Shown: positions 34,776 through 46,691 of the stretch, piece after piece | How the letters are laid out: each line of letters opens with the position of its first letter | How positions within the stretch are numbered: the first letter of the stretch is position 1 | Assembly (NCBI GenBank): GCA_030248225.1 | Contig: JASANE010000440.1 | Span: 1-64,000 of the forward strand | Origin: Trileptium ribeirensis | Taxonomy: Eukaryota; Nematoda; Enoplea; Enoplida; Thoracostomopsidae | Reading direction: 5' to 3' | Length of the DNA: 64,000 bases | Notes under the pieces: generated by a model | Databases searched by the model: none | Seen by the model: the letters and a program-made list of their open reading frames with translations, nothing else | Told to the model about the DNA's origin: nothing | Made by a program: the position numbers and the translations under genes

Positions 34776-37617
34776 AAAGGTGCTTCCGAATGAATCTATG
34801 ATGTTAATGATGAGCTATTATGTATCCATAACGAAATTATTTCACCAGATACCACGATTTAGCCTTGTAGCCAGCCCGGAATACTGGACCAGGTGCAGCG
34901 CGAGCGTTTGTATCGATTGAGGATTATTACAGGCGTTCATACTTTTCCGTGATTTCGCGTTACAGATCATGCTTGTCTGTCCGGTCTCATCTTGCGAAGT
35001 TAACGATCTATTAGCTGCCTCGGACGGGTATAGACATGGCTTCGCAGCACCATGTTACAGTCACGACTGAATTACGTTGAAGTTTGTTGCGCGGATGAGG
35101 TTGACGCTATTGAAATTCCACGATCTTTTACTAATGCAACGACAACCCCAAAAATACATTCGGAGATATTTAAATAAAAATGAGCTGAGATTTTGCTGTG
35201 TAAAATAGCTAAGTCAGTCGTATGTAGCTATAAGGGTCTATCCTCACCGTTCCTGATCATTAATTTCAAGCATAAAATAGAGTGGCGGCGTCAAATTTTA
35301 TGAAGTTACATCTGCACGAAACTGCACCAATACTTTACTTGTCCACGTTTTACTTGTTACTGCAGTTGAACCAGTCTACGTCAAACGCTTTTGTGGATAG
35401 CTCAGCATTCAAAAAATGTGGGCCCCACCAATCATCTGAAAAATCGCCGCCCCTGAACATAGCTTCGTTATTTCAACAAGTCCTAATCAATACTTGAGGA
35501 AAACTGCGAAACCTATACCACGTTATGTTATGTACATTGTGGCATGACGCGGTCCAGTTTTTCGCCACTCGTTTATTATTCGGGGCGGGAAGCTAGTTTA
35601 CGAGTTCTGTTCTGTAGATCACCAATTTCCATTAACCCTAACGTTTTATAATGCCTTTCCAATTTATATTCTGTTTAACACGCCCAACCTACTTTGGTTA
35701 TATTTCCCCGTCGAATATAAAATTATAATTTATTTTCTGTTCCAATTTAGAACAAAACTTGTGGCATACGACGAATGCTGTATGCCGACAGGACAAAACT
35801 ATTACATTAGTCCGACCCTCCATATGAATATTTGGGCAAATGACGCAAAATAGACCACATTATTTTACAACGTATATGCCACTACGTGGTACTATGTCAA
35901 AATAGGCTATCAGACGTTTAGCATTACCAATGAAACTAGCATGCGATGAGTTTTGCTGTTTCATCCATAATTTTTAAAATCCGCATTTTCAACAGTGTAT
36001 TCAGCAGATTAAACGTGTAAAACGTGGTTCACATATTTTGTGCTTTTGTTTAGTAACCACGGAATTATAAAATAACCCGTTATATTCGTCTCGTAAAGAT
36101 ATAGTCCTCTAGTTGTGCCTTTTACTACGTTTGGTGATATACAAGCTGAATGTTACCACTTTGATTGTGTGACCATGATCTTATTTTTTTCTACATTTAT
36201 TACAATGTCGGCTCTATTATTTTACATTTATTACATAGCCAAGGCGTTAAGGTATTTCATTTTTTGTGTTATTGGTGGCGTCCATTAGACTACAAAGGGA
36301 ATCTTTTCGTTTTTTTGTTTCCGTTCCTAACTAATTTGCATAAAGTGCGTTCTTAAATGCAATTAGCTATCATACAGTTAGCTGATTTTAGTTTTCGTTT
36401 TCAGTCTGGGTTGTTGTTTTCGAGGTTGACATCTTGGAGATCATCCAGTAGTACCATGTGGCTGTGAAATAAATTAAAAAAAATGGGTAGGGTAAGGCGT
36501 TTGTTTTTTCTTTGTATAATTACCGCAAGTGCTAGGAATCCATCGGTCCATAATGTTTCAGAACTAGTTAAATATCATAGCCTATATCAACTAGATTTGC
36601 CAGTATGATTTGATACTTCGTTTTCTTTCTTTTTTATTTCTGTCATAACGCCTTGTCTTACTTGCCGGGCTGGTTGGTGGGAACTTATTATTATTATTAT
36701 TATTATTATGGATTTGAGAGCGCTACTACGTTGTCTTCGCCGTTTATGCGTAAAAAGAATTACGCGCTAGTCATCTTTGTGCTTACTGGGTGTTTTACGT
36801 TAACAAATGAATTATGCTAGTATTGTGGACGGATGTAGTTTATTTTTGGTTTTAATCATTAAATAGCCGACGTAGCTAATACTTATTGAACCGCATGACC
36901 GGCACGTTGCGTTTTTGTCAAGGGTGTACCAGGGGTTTCCGGTCCAAACCCGCCCAAAATCTCCAAAATTACCTAAAAACCCGGGTTGCTCACCAAATCC
37001 CTTATTATATTCCTCCATCCCTGGGTTTTCTTTTCTTTTCCGTTTCCTCGTTTTCGTTCTTTTCGTGATAATGTGCATAATTAGCACTAGTTTTTGTTTT
37101 AGTTTACATGTTAGCATTATTGCTTTTGTTCCAGTTCAGTCTGGGTGTGAACGGCATCGAGTTTAGTGAACGTGAACGAACTATCAGTCGATTTTACTTC
37201 CTGGATTTGTTTTTGCTACTAACTACGCATGAATTAAGAATATTTTATAGTCACTCACCCCAAAAGGTAGTTTGTTCTTTAAGGGGTGTAGCAGTTTTGC
37301 TAAGAAACTGTGTTTACCTTTCCAGTCAAAGCTAACTGTATTATTCACTCTGTTATACATGTACATTCATCTGGAGAGGGTAAATTTTAGAAATTTTTAA
37401 GAATTCAAAATTTTTTACTAAAATATGTCATCTATTTTTTCTAACAGGTGCCGATTCTAAGAAATTTTCTCCGCGCGAGGGGATATGGGTTGATAGGATG
37501 CGTCCGACTCTAAAGGGGTAACCCACAGAGGAACTTATGAACACATTTTTCAGCAGTTTGAATTCATTATTTACAGGAATATAAACAATATTTCCATTCT
37601 GATATTTACTTTTAATA
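34776..37617. other. Upstream region of POLR2K; no recognised gene
   Basis: Short open frames (for example 35282-35497) show no domain. A (TTA)n microsatellite lies at 36685-36709. Pyrimidine tracts ending in AG lie just upstream of the POLR2K start (TTTTTCTAACAG at about 37448, TTATTTACAG at 37576). Either could be a 5'-UTR splice acceptor or, if this lineage uses it, a trans-splice site. Confidence 0.35.
36685..36709. repeat. (TTA)n microsatellite
   Basis: Eight uninterrupted TTA/TAT triplets. Confidence 0.9.
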
Positions 37618-37702
37618 ATGGAAGGAGGTCAAACTCCAATGCCAGGTGCACCTGCTGCTGCAGCTCCACCTAAACGAACACCAATCATCTATATATGTGG
37701 CG
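37618..37702 (+). CDS. POLR2K: RNA polymerase I/II/III subunit RPABC4 (Rpb12), exon 1
   Basis: The ATG at 37618 opens a 28-codon exon: MEGGQTPMPGAPAAAAPPKR, then TPIIYICG, ending with one base before the donor G|GTGAGT (37702/37703). The variable Pro/Ala-rich N-terminus followed by 'YICGEC' is the usual layout of RPABC4. The last residues carry the first Cys of the zinc ribbon; the split codon becomes Glu when joined to 44966. The protein is a nuclear core subunit shared by all three RNA polymerases, placed at the Rpb3/Rpb11 assembly module. No in-frame upstream ATG was seen. Start and donor are well supported by frame and homology. Confidence 0.93.
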
Positions 37703-37880
37703 GTGAGTTATATATGTTTGATATTTTGCTAGATATTTGCTAGACAAAGCTCAAAAAAAGCTCATTAACTCAGCTATGCGCACCTCTCTTCCCCATGAGG
37801 TATGTCGATTGAAACTGACACCACTGACATTCATTGAATGACTTCCTTTCGCCACATACCGACTCATGAGGAGAGCTGAC

Positions 37881-40800
37881 CTAGCCAGTGCGAGGTGTGT
37901 TGTTGAGAAAAAAACAATAGTAATTAGCGATTAGTGTAAGACATTGCATTTTTAGCCCATGCTTGAACGATGACACCGACCGCGCTGCCACTACACTTTC
38001 AGGAAGTGAATTCCACAAACGAACGATACGATGAGGAAAAAAATTTGATCGGATATCTAATGGTGGAATATCGATTGTCTGCAACTTCATACTATGTCCG
38101 CGAGTTTGACCATAACCAGGGTTAAAGAAACGGTTGTAATCTACATCAACTAAACCATTCACCATTTTATAGGTCAATATCAAATCAGATCTAAGATGGC
38201 GCACTCGTAGGGTTTGTATTCCAAGATAATTTAGCCGGTCTTCGTAAGAAAGATGACGGAGATTTGGCAGCAGTTTTGTTGCATGACTTTGGACTTTTTC
38301 GATCATAGAAATATTCCTTTCAAAATAAGGGCGCCAAATGCTAACAGCATACTCAACTTGCTGCCGTACAAGAGCTTTATATAGTTGTAGCCAAACGTGT
38401 TTAGTGCAAAATTTGATGGTGTGTTTAGAAAAAAATTGTTCCATGTGCTTTCGCGGTAACATATGCGCAGTGCTGAGAAAATTTCATATCAGCAGACATT
38501 ACAACACCTAGATCGCGTTCGGTATCGGTAACGTGGAGAATGTTATTTGCAAATTAATACATAGGAGCGTGGGTTTTTATAACCACAGTGCATCACGTGG
38601 CATTTAGACTCATTGACTGAAAGGCACCATTGCTCGCAAAATTCTGTAATACCATCCAAATCAAGTTGCATTGAGTCGGAGTCAAGGACAGAACAATATT
38701 TCCAATACGGCGAGTAAGGCGTATATCATCGGCAAATTTTAGCAAGGATCCACTGGCGTATTCATCGACGTCATTGACAAAAAGTAAGAATAATACTGGA
38801 CCTAAGACTGTCCCTTGTGGGACGTCATTGGATACAGGAGCCCACTGAGACGATTTTCCATTTACTCGAACACATTGACGCCGTCCGCTAAGATAATCAT
38901 AAACCATTCTAATAATTTGCCGTGTATACCGTATATTTCTAATTTATGGAGTAAAGCTAGGTGATTTACTTTATCGAACGCTTTTTGGAAATCTATGTAG
39001 GCAATATCCATTCAATCACCTAAATCAATGCATTTTGTGGCAAAATCTAAAAAAGTCAGCAGTTGGGATGTAGTTGAGCGTTTTGCCGTGAAACCTTGCT
39101 GAGAAGAATAGATTAGATTATTATCCGATAAGTAAGCCCAAAAACGTTGGCGTACCAAGGATTCCAATATCTTACCAAAAGCCGACGTAAGACTGATTGG
39201 TCGAAAATTATGACATTGTGTACGGTTACCCTTGCCTTGTAGAAGGGCTCAACAACTGCGTCCTTCCAATCACCGGGGAATTTACCCAGTCTCAACGACA
39301 AATTAAATATATGAGTTAAGGTCAACGCAATTTCGTCCATGTTTCGTGCAAGAACAAATTTTTGACTATGTCCATACCTGGCGCTGCATTTTTGCGTGAA
39401 TTCTTAATAGCAGCAATAACTTCCGACACACTAAAACTTAATGAAGATAAGCGAGCTGTGGTGCGATAGTATAGCAGCGGCTGACGAAAAGCTCAGGCGT
39501 TGAACACGGAAGAAAAATACTCGTTAAAAGCATTACAATCGTCCTCCGCAATTAAGGAAGGCTGGCCGTTAGAACGAACCATTGGTCCAATCCCTTGTTT
39601 GACTTTTTGATGATTCAAGGCATAATTAAAAATGACTTTCGATCACAGTCAATGTTTAACGCCAGTTTACGTTCAAAATTTTTATCGAACTTTCTGTGTG
39701 AAATTTAGCATCTTCTGATGCCCGCTTGTATTTAATCCACGACGTTTCACTATTTGTCCGTTTGTAGTGGCTATAGGCATTTAGTTTACGGAGCATGGCG
39801 TGCCAACAAGCACCATTTGCCCACACAGGCTTTTTATTTCTACGCGTATGCTTCCACGGCACAAATTTATCAATTGCCAGCTGTATATAAGAAAGAATGA
39901 AGGACCGCGCCACATTGACGTCCGTTATCTCAACAAAAGACTCCCAATCACAACTTCTAAGAAACCTCCTAATTGGAACCAATGCAGCACGAGACCAATC
40001 TCGTAAGCGAATTGGATCATTATTGTTGCGTGTTGTTGAGTTCCCACAATTTGCCATATTAAAGAAAACACAAAGATGGTCAGAAGTTTTTAAGGGAGGT
40101 GCGGTTTCAACATCGGCAATGCCATTCTCAATGTTTGTAAACGCTAGGTCCAATATGTTTGCTCCACGAGTCGGCTCACACACCATTTGTGTGAATCCAG
40201 CACTAACAACACAATCCATGATGTCATCGTGCATTGCAGGCCAGTTGGAGGACAGCCAATCAATGCTAGGCATGTTGAAGCCCCGAAATAAACAAGTCTG
40301 AAAATAGTTTGTTTTGTTGTAAACCTCATTAAGGTAACTTTGAAGCTCTATGTCGTTTTCAGTAGAAGATTGAGGGGAGCGATATAAACAGGATACCAAA
40401 ATTGCTAATCCGTTTTAATTAGTCACCTCGCAAGAGACGATATCTTCAAAAGTGGAAACGACTACTACTTGATGAACATTTATACTGTCTCGAGCGAAGA
40501 TAGTTACTCCCCACCTCGTCTGCCTACTCTATCAGATCTATATATTTTATAACCCGGCAAGTGTAAGGCGGCGTCATCGTCCAAGCATGAAGCCCAAGTT
40601 TCAGTTACAAACAAAAGGTTAACGTTTTTAATTGCAGCTAACAATTGTAAATCTCTTAGCTTATTCAGTACGGAACGCGCATTCAACAAAACACATCGAT
40701 AATACGTAAAAACAGAGTGTTTTTGATTTGGTATTACAAATAAGCTATGATCATTTGACACATTTACATTATTAACAAAAGAATTGTCATTTACACAATA

Positions 40801-41440
40801 ACTGGGCACACTCATTGTTGAGTGTTGCCGTCCCCCGACGATTTGTAGACATTTGTTGCTGTTGCTCGGTTGACGTACCACGCACATATGTATTTTTTGC
40901 TAATCGCTTTTTAAATTCAGCAATTTCCATACTTGTGCGGTCACAATTTATAAAGCATTTGTTAAAGACAGAAGTATTTGGTAAGTTGCGTAGGTTTTTG
41001 CAGTTTTTAAGATTTCACGTTTATTTTCTTCATTTTTAAACACTAGTTTCACTAATCGCGTTATGTTATCAGCTCTTTTTCTACCCAAGCGATAGATACT
41101 AACAGCGTCATTTGGCTCAAATGGTATTTCAGCAGATTCACACATTTCCAATATTTTTTGTTTGTCGTATTCTTTCCGCTCTGTTGCTACATTACTGACT
41201 GATTCGACCAATCGGGATATTATAATATTCCGTTTACGCCTATCTCTATCGCTAATCTCGTCCTAAACCGTTTCAGTAATTATATTTTTTAAATTAGAGT
41301 TTACATTAATATCGTTCAGAGAAGAATTATCAATAATGTTATTTTCGTGAACACTTCAAGTGATAGAGTCACGGGCGGGGGAGGCCAGTGTTTCAAGTAT
41401 TTGATCTATGGTCAACCTATGAACAGAAATGTTTGATGGT
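37881..41440 (-). pseudogene. Decayed CR1/L2-type retrotransposon, antisense in POLR2K intron 1
   Basis: Reading downwards from about 41440: the ORF1 tail (DEISDRDRRKRNIIISRLVE, AVSIYRLGRKRADNITR) then the ORF2 endonuclease (40887-39656: LLNARSVLNKL, VTETWAS, YRSPQSS, FNMPSIDWL, TSDHLCVFF). The reverse transcriptase follows (39340-38593: NDVPQGTVLGP, KFADDIRL), then the C-terminal domain (38462-37881: QVEYAVSIWRPYF, HRIVRLWNSLPESVV). Many frameshifts and stops are present, and ORF1 lacks its zinc finger, so the copy is 5'-truncated. It is a relative of the element at 24605. Its insertion in the opposite direction to the gene is the orientation usually tolerated in introns. Confidence 0.88.
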
Positions 41441-44400
41441 TCAACAAGTCAAGTCAATATAACGTACAAGTGTTAGTACACGGCCTATTTAAAATACCGG
41501 GCAAATTCATCATTTGGACCAGGACAAAGACTGACATCAACATAACTGTTTCGCTGCAGGATTTCGATCCCGTTATGCCTACACAAAATGTAAGGTACCG
41601 CGTAAATTTGGCGTCCCGTGTTTCGACTAAAACAAGGTCTGGTCCCAATAATGTTTCGTAACAGTCTCGGTCCAGAATTTCGATCCTGCCATTTCTGAAC
41701 TATGACTCGTTCACCCCAAGAATTTTAGGTGTTTATTGTTGACTTTTGTCAATTTGAAATTATTGAAAATTTTGTATAATTCGTATATCTTTATTTCGTA
41801 TTTATTCGTAGTTTGTACATCTTTATTTCTACTTTCTTCGTTCCGTATTTATGAGTGAATTGTATGTATTAGATAGAAGCGGATCCTGGCTTTATATCAA
41901 TCTATACTTATATATTGTAAATAAAAAGGTTTCGATAAATTTTGTTGCACGTTGAGGGCTCGTGTAGAGTTAATTAATCGGCTGAATTCGTCAATTGCAA
42001 CGGCGATTGGGGTTGTCGTTACCTCGTGAGATGCTCCACGGGATCAAAATGAACCAAAATTTTGGCATAAAAATCATCAGGTTTTAGCGTTTTCAATGAT
42101 TTGGCTGTACTTTGGGGGCTAGAATTTGTCTATGTTCTTGGGTAGCTGCATATCATGAATCCAGTGTTATGGGTTATGTTATAATTTGATTTAAAACAAT
42201 ATTGTAACCTTAATGTTGAAAATTAAGGAATCAAACAGATTTTGGAATTGGTGTCCTGTAGCGTTGCATATTTTCCTTGATGTATGTTTCCAAATTCAAG
42301 TAACCAGCTTTAGATGTCGGAAACTTTGACTTTCTGTCCAAACTTTGGTATTTCGCCACGGACGTTTGACATAAACCTGCAAGCCCGTGGTCTTTTTTGC
42401 TTTGCTTTAGCCAACCCACGCCTCTGGATTTCTTTTGGGATTTGCTCATTTTTTGGCTTCCTTACCTGGATCCCCTAAATATCTAAATTTCCAGTTCATT
42501 TTGAATCAACGAGTGTTAGGTCTAAAATTAAATAATATCCACAGTAAATTAAATATTGTTATGAAGTAGATGCCTGTTTGGTGTAAGTTAACCGCAAATA
42601 TTGTTGCAAAAGTATCCTACCAAACAATAAAACATAATTTGAAAAAGACGTATTTTTTGAGCTATTAACTAGTCGGTAACCGCAGAAAGTAACAAATTGG
42701 ACTTTCGGCCGCGGACAGGCAAACTTATATACAATCAACGTTTACCGTCTTAATAATCAGTGCAACCAGAGTCAAATACCTCTTTGCAAAATACCATTGA
42801 ACAACATCGATATAAATAGTGTCTTCTCGGTAGCCTAAAACTAAGTGTTTGGTTGGTTACAGGAAACAATACTATTAAAATACTCTGATCCCAACTGATC
42901 GAGGATTTTTTGGGCAAAATAAGTCGTTCTGAACACAACTATTCATTATAACAAATTTCATAAATGGCTATAAATGACTCAAAAATTTTTGTCTTCGTTA
43001 TAAACATAACAACTTAGATACACTAAACATTAGCCAGTTTTTCGATGCTGGTATAGTGATCACAGGCCTTGTCAGAAATGACTGCTGTTTGCTCTACATT
43101 GCTGAAACTGTTCAAACAATATTCAGTATGTGTTCGCTAAATGTAATCGAACGTGATAATGAAAAAATCAAATAATAAAAGAATGTTTAAAATATTAAAG
43201 TTTTTTCACAATGGATTGGAACTATGCGAAATGCGGTCGAAATTGTTGAAGTGCTCGACGTTTGCTCGAAACTCGATGGTCGTTTTTAGCACTGACCGAG
43301 CTGTTGCACGTTTTTAGCACTGTGACTGAATATGAGTGACCTTGTTGGTGCTTATGCTAAGAAGACCCCATATTTTAGAATATTATATACATATTGTTAC
43401 ACCAAAATTTCAGTCAGCTTGACTTAGGCAGAATGCTTTGAAATATTTTTGCGCGGGTAATATTTATTCAAGTATAATCTAGGAATTCGAATGACAAAAG
43501 GAACGCTAATTTGCGCTGTGTTGTGATTAGTATGAGCTCAATGACTATTTCAAATAAAAACAGAGCTTCCTGATTATCCTTCGAAGTGCCAGTCAGGCAA
43601 TATATAATACTTGGGCAATTAATACACTAAGAGTAACCACTAGTTTAGAAACTCCTCCAAAACTCGTGGTCAGATCCGACCACGGAAAGCGGGTATGGCA
43701 ACAGTTGAGATGAATCTTGTTTAATTTATTGAATTCTGAGTAGTGAATGAAACGAGCCTAGCGAAGAGTTCTCGCTGGCCAGAGTAGTAAATTTCGTTTA
43801 TGTTCGTTTTCGGTTTTTTTGCGGCATAACTCAACTTCAAATGGGTCTATTGACTCGAACGATAGCTCATCCGAAAGCTTAAAACCTCTAGTTGTACTCT
43901 AGTGAGACGAAAAACGTATTCCAACTTCATTAGGCCTTAAAAGGGGGTCGAATGGGACGGGATCGTGTCAAAAAAGGGCGCGAGAAAACATGGTCTTGGC
44001 TGTATCTCTATAGCGGGCTCATATATTTCAGCCAAATCAGCTTCATGTTGGAGTAAAACTATATATATATTGTCCGTTTTGTAAAGAATCTATTTTCTAT
44101 CTAGATGCACATTGTGTGTCCATAGATACACCATGATCTAGTATATATTACCAACTGTTGAATCAAAGCAAACTGTGCATGTCTCTCTAAATTACATATT
44201 CAACTCTCAGAATTCATCATCTTGGCGATGAGACAAGCTACTAGTGCATAAGTACAGGTTCAAGGCGGATTGTAAGTGTGCTAGTGGCATAGAAACCGTA
44301 ATTTATGAAATTTAAGAAGAAAACACCAATGTTAACATTAATCAAACTAAAAAATTTTCTGTTCCAGTAGTCGAAGTTGATTTTGCCAGGGGGCATCTTG

Positions 44401-44965
44401 CCAAGTGAAAAACGGTTAAATATCGTGTCAGAAACACTTTCGAAACGCTTTTGATGGAAAGAAAAAGCGGTTTTGAAACAAATTTTGACTAAATTTGCGA
44501 AATTTTTGGCTTCAGAACGCAATTTTAGTACAAATTTTGATCAAATTTTATGTACTTTGACCGATTGTAAGCAAAAAATTTTCCAAGAGGCGGTGAACCA
44601 CGGGGAGCCTAAAATTTTGCCAGAGGGCATGAACCGGGGGCACCTGTTTTGAACCAGGGCAACCGAAAACTTCCAGGTGCCCCCACCTCCCCTTCCTAAT
44701 TTAGAGAGCCCAGAAGTACAAATTAACCCAAACCATTTTTCAAATACCCTGACTATCGTATTAAATTCAGATTATAATAACAAAACAATAAATAGCATTT
44801 ATCCAATACAGCAGTATAAGAAGTATTTTCCTACAGCGCTCTGTTGTTTTTTTTCGTTGCCTGCTAAGACATTTTTCTCTGTAGTAATGTAACAGTGCAA
44901 CGGTATTTATACGTAGTATATTCATATTTTTATCCTACTACAAGTTTTGCATGTTTTTGTTGCAG
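41441..44965. other. Remainder of POLR2K intron 1
   Basis: No gene is recognised. A 72-codon basic minus-strand frame lies at 42449-42231 (MSKSQKKSRGVGWLKQSKKD) without identifiable family. A diverged direct repeat around TTTCGATCC lies at 41560 and 41677, and GC-rich blocks with GGGGGCACCTG / CAGGTGCCCCC form a hairpin near 44637-44686. The segment ends with the polypyrimidine tract of the exon 2 acceptor. Confidence 0.4.
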
Positions 44966-45069
44966 AATGCCATAACGAAGTTGATATTCGTCCGAAAGAT
45001 CCAATTCGTTGTCGCGAATGTGGATATCGTATACTGTACAAAAAACGTGTAAAGTCAAGTATGCTGTAG
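44966..45069 (+). CDS. POLR2K: RNA polymerase subunit RPABC4 (Rpb12), exon 2
   Basis: The acceptor TTTTTGTTGCAG|AATGC joins in phase to exon 1 and gives [10 protein letters not shown], then [20 protein letters not shown]. This contains the second to fourth zinc-ribbon cysteines (CxxC..CxxC) and the near-invariant [12 protein letters not shown] core. The family normally ends about ten residues later with TKRLVVFDAR or similar. Here the frame reads KKR then VKSSML and stops at 45067-45069. A consensus donor CGT|GTAAAG at 45048/45049 could instead splice onward (see 45730). The conserved tail is therefore missing, in an unassigned exon, or truly divergent. I am sure of the exon body but not its 3' end. 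Confidence 0.92.
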
Positions 45070-45473
45070 AATTGTATTTGAGTTGCACTTTCACACTGTA
45101 ATTTTAGCTGGAATAACTTACCATTGTGTTTGTAACCGGGTGCACTGATGTTGAGTAGTATAATCCGTGTATTCTGAAAACAGCGTAATTTAAATTTTTT
45201 TCAATTCATGTCATGGTACTAAATAAGTAGATTCTCTACAGGAACTGTTAGTATTAATACTAAGTTTGCTTTGATCCTCAATGTGATCACGAAGCTGAGT
45301 GATGATCGCGGTCGGTAGGGTGAAGCGTGTTTTTACATTCCAAAAAAGGCAATAGCTGGCATCGAATTTTCGCAATTGCACTGGTTGTGGACAAAATTGC
45401 ACCCAACAAAACTTGTATATATCGGATAAGATGAAAAATAATCTCCAGTTATATATATCTGAAATCACTTGTA

Positions 45474-45618
45474 ATCACCTTGCCCCGCGTTGGGGCGCCA
45501 ATGTTTCGCTAGTCCGCGATTTCGAATTCAGCCATCTTGTGCCGCCTTGCGTAGTATTTCGATTCCTCCGCCATATTCGCCATGCCACATTTTTGAAAAC
45601 ACATATCTGCAATATCTG
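45474..45618 (-). mobile_element. RTE-like retrotransposon 3' end, fragment 1
   Basis: It matches 49008-49150: TTGCCCCG..TTGGGGCG, AATG.TTCG.TA.TCCGCGAT, TTGCGTAGTATTTCG, TTCGCCA.GCCACAT. It covers only the last ~145 bp of the coding end and the 3' terminus of such an element. Confidence 0.6.
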
Positions 45619-45729
45619 AAATACAGCTACTATATATATATAGATTTTGTATAATTTGCTTTTTGCTAGAAAAAATAGGATTGCATAGAAATTTTGAAAA
45701 TAGCCCGTGTTTTGGTTTTTTTGTTTCAG

Positions 45730-45873
45730 GTTAGAAAATTTGATGTTACTTCCAGCAGGAGATTTCCATCAGTGTATGAATATATAATTGTTCATGCTGT
45801 TAACCTAATGAGAAAACAACGCTACGTGGAAATTTTAGAAATTTATAAATCGTTACTTTCAAATGAATTATAA
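45730..45873 (+). CDS. Possible third exon of POLR2K, or exon of a neighbouring gene
   Basis: The acceptor TTTTTTGTTTCAG|GTTAGA precedes a 47-codon open frame ending TAA at 45871. If exon 2 ends at 45048, the join reads KKR-VRKFDVTSSR and goes on for 38 more residues (YEYIIVHAVNLMRKQRYVEI). The first residues loosely resemble the usual basic-plus-FD tail but lack LVV, and the extension has no counterpart in the family. It may be an unrelated frame. Only transcript evidence can decide. Confidence 0.3.
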   Translation, partial: VRKFDVTSSRRFPSVYEYIIVHAVNLMRKQRYVEILEIYKSLLSNEL

Positions 45874-45894
45874 TTTTAAGAAAATATACATTGC

Positions 45895-46142
45895 AGAGCA
45901 ATAGTGCTTGCCGAATTTCTGCTTTCGACTTAAGCACCATTGCATTCACTGTATCCAACTATGTAAAAACAGTAGATCTATGTAACGCTCAACGTATTGA
46001 ACGTATTGAAAATAGAAAAAAATTCAAGTCAGATCCGCAGCTGGATGATACTGGATATTATAAAAGACTCCGGAAAATTCGTCAAAACTTACGATTGATG
46101 ATTTTTGATAAGATTAGCAGTTTAGCTAACACGGATCTGTGA
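45895..46142 (+). other. Open frame after a splice-acceptor-like site; unrecognised
   Basis: Following ATACATTGCAG there is an 81-codon frame ending at 46142 with a charged C-terminal half (QRIERIENRKKFKSDPQLDD, YKRLRKIRQNLRLMIFDKIS). The composition is more protein-like than neighbouring chance frames. No family is recognised. It could be a last coding exon of an unidentified + strand gene. Confidence 0.25.
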
Positions 46143-46691
46143 TGTACGATTGCGATTTGCGTGTACACACATTTCTCACTTTTTGCGCACACAGTTCTTC
46201 TTTTCACTCGTTTATCTGCGTTCATCAATGTTGCTGTATTGCAAATCCTGACTCCGTTCATGCACGAAAACCGTAGATACAGAGTAGATAAAATAAAACC
46301 CTAATTTATTCGTGGTGATTGATTTAAAGGTCATTAATTCAAGTGTCAAAAACAGCCCAACTTTACGCGCTAAAATGGATTCACCCATTAAGAAATTAAA
46401 AAACATTTCAAAAATGTATATATGCAATGATGTGGTCTTAATACTTATGTATGACTCGATACCTTAGTTTTTCGCGCAAGATCTGGACAAATTTTTATTA
46501 CATTGCAAAAGTGATAACAATGTGCGCTTTAGTTGAATGCGAACAGCTTCGACCCCATCTTCTGGGTCAAAATGATAAAAATATAGATGTTTGTAATGAA
46601 TTTAGGGCCAATAAATATTGCGTGCATAGCGTCAAAGGTGGTCTGTATATAGATTTTTCTGAACGCTGAATACAATAGTCACGTGTTAAAT

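Noticed and set aside
45413..45619. 68-codon + strand frame
   Set aside because: It is antisense to an RTE-like 3' end that recurs at 49005.
46451..46669. Frame ending in LYIDFSER, considered as the missing POLR2K tail
   Set aside because: Resemblance to the conserved tail is weak, the preceding basic residues are absent, and no acceptor of the right phase was found.
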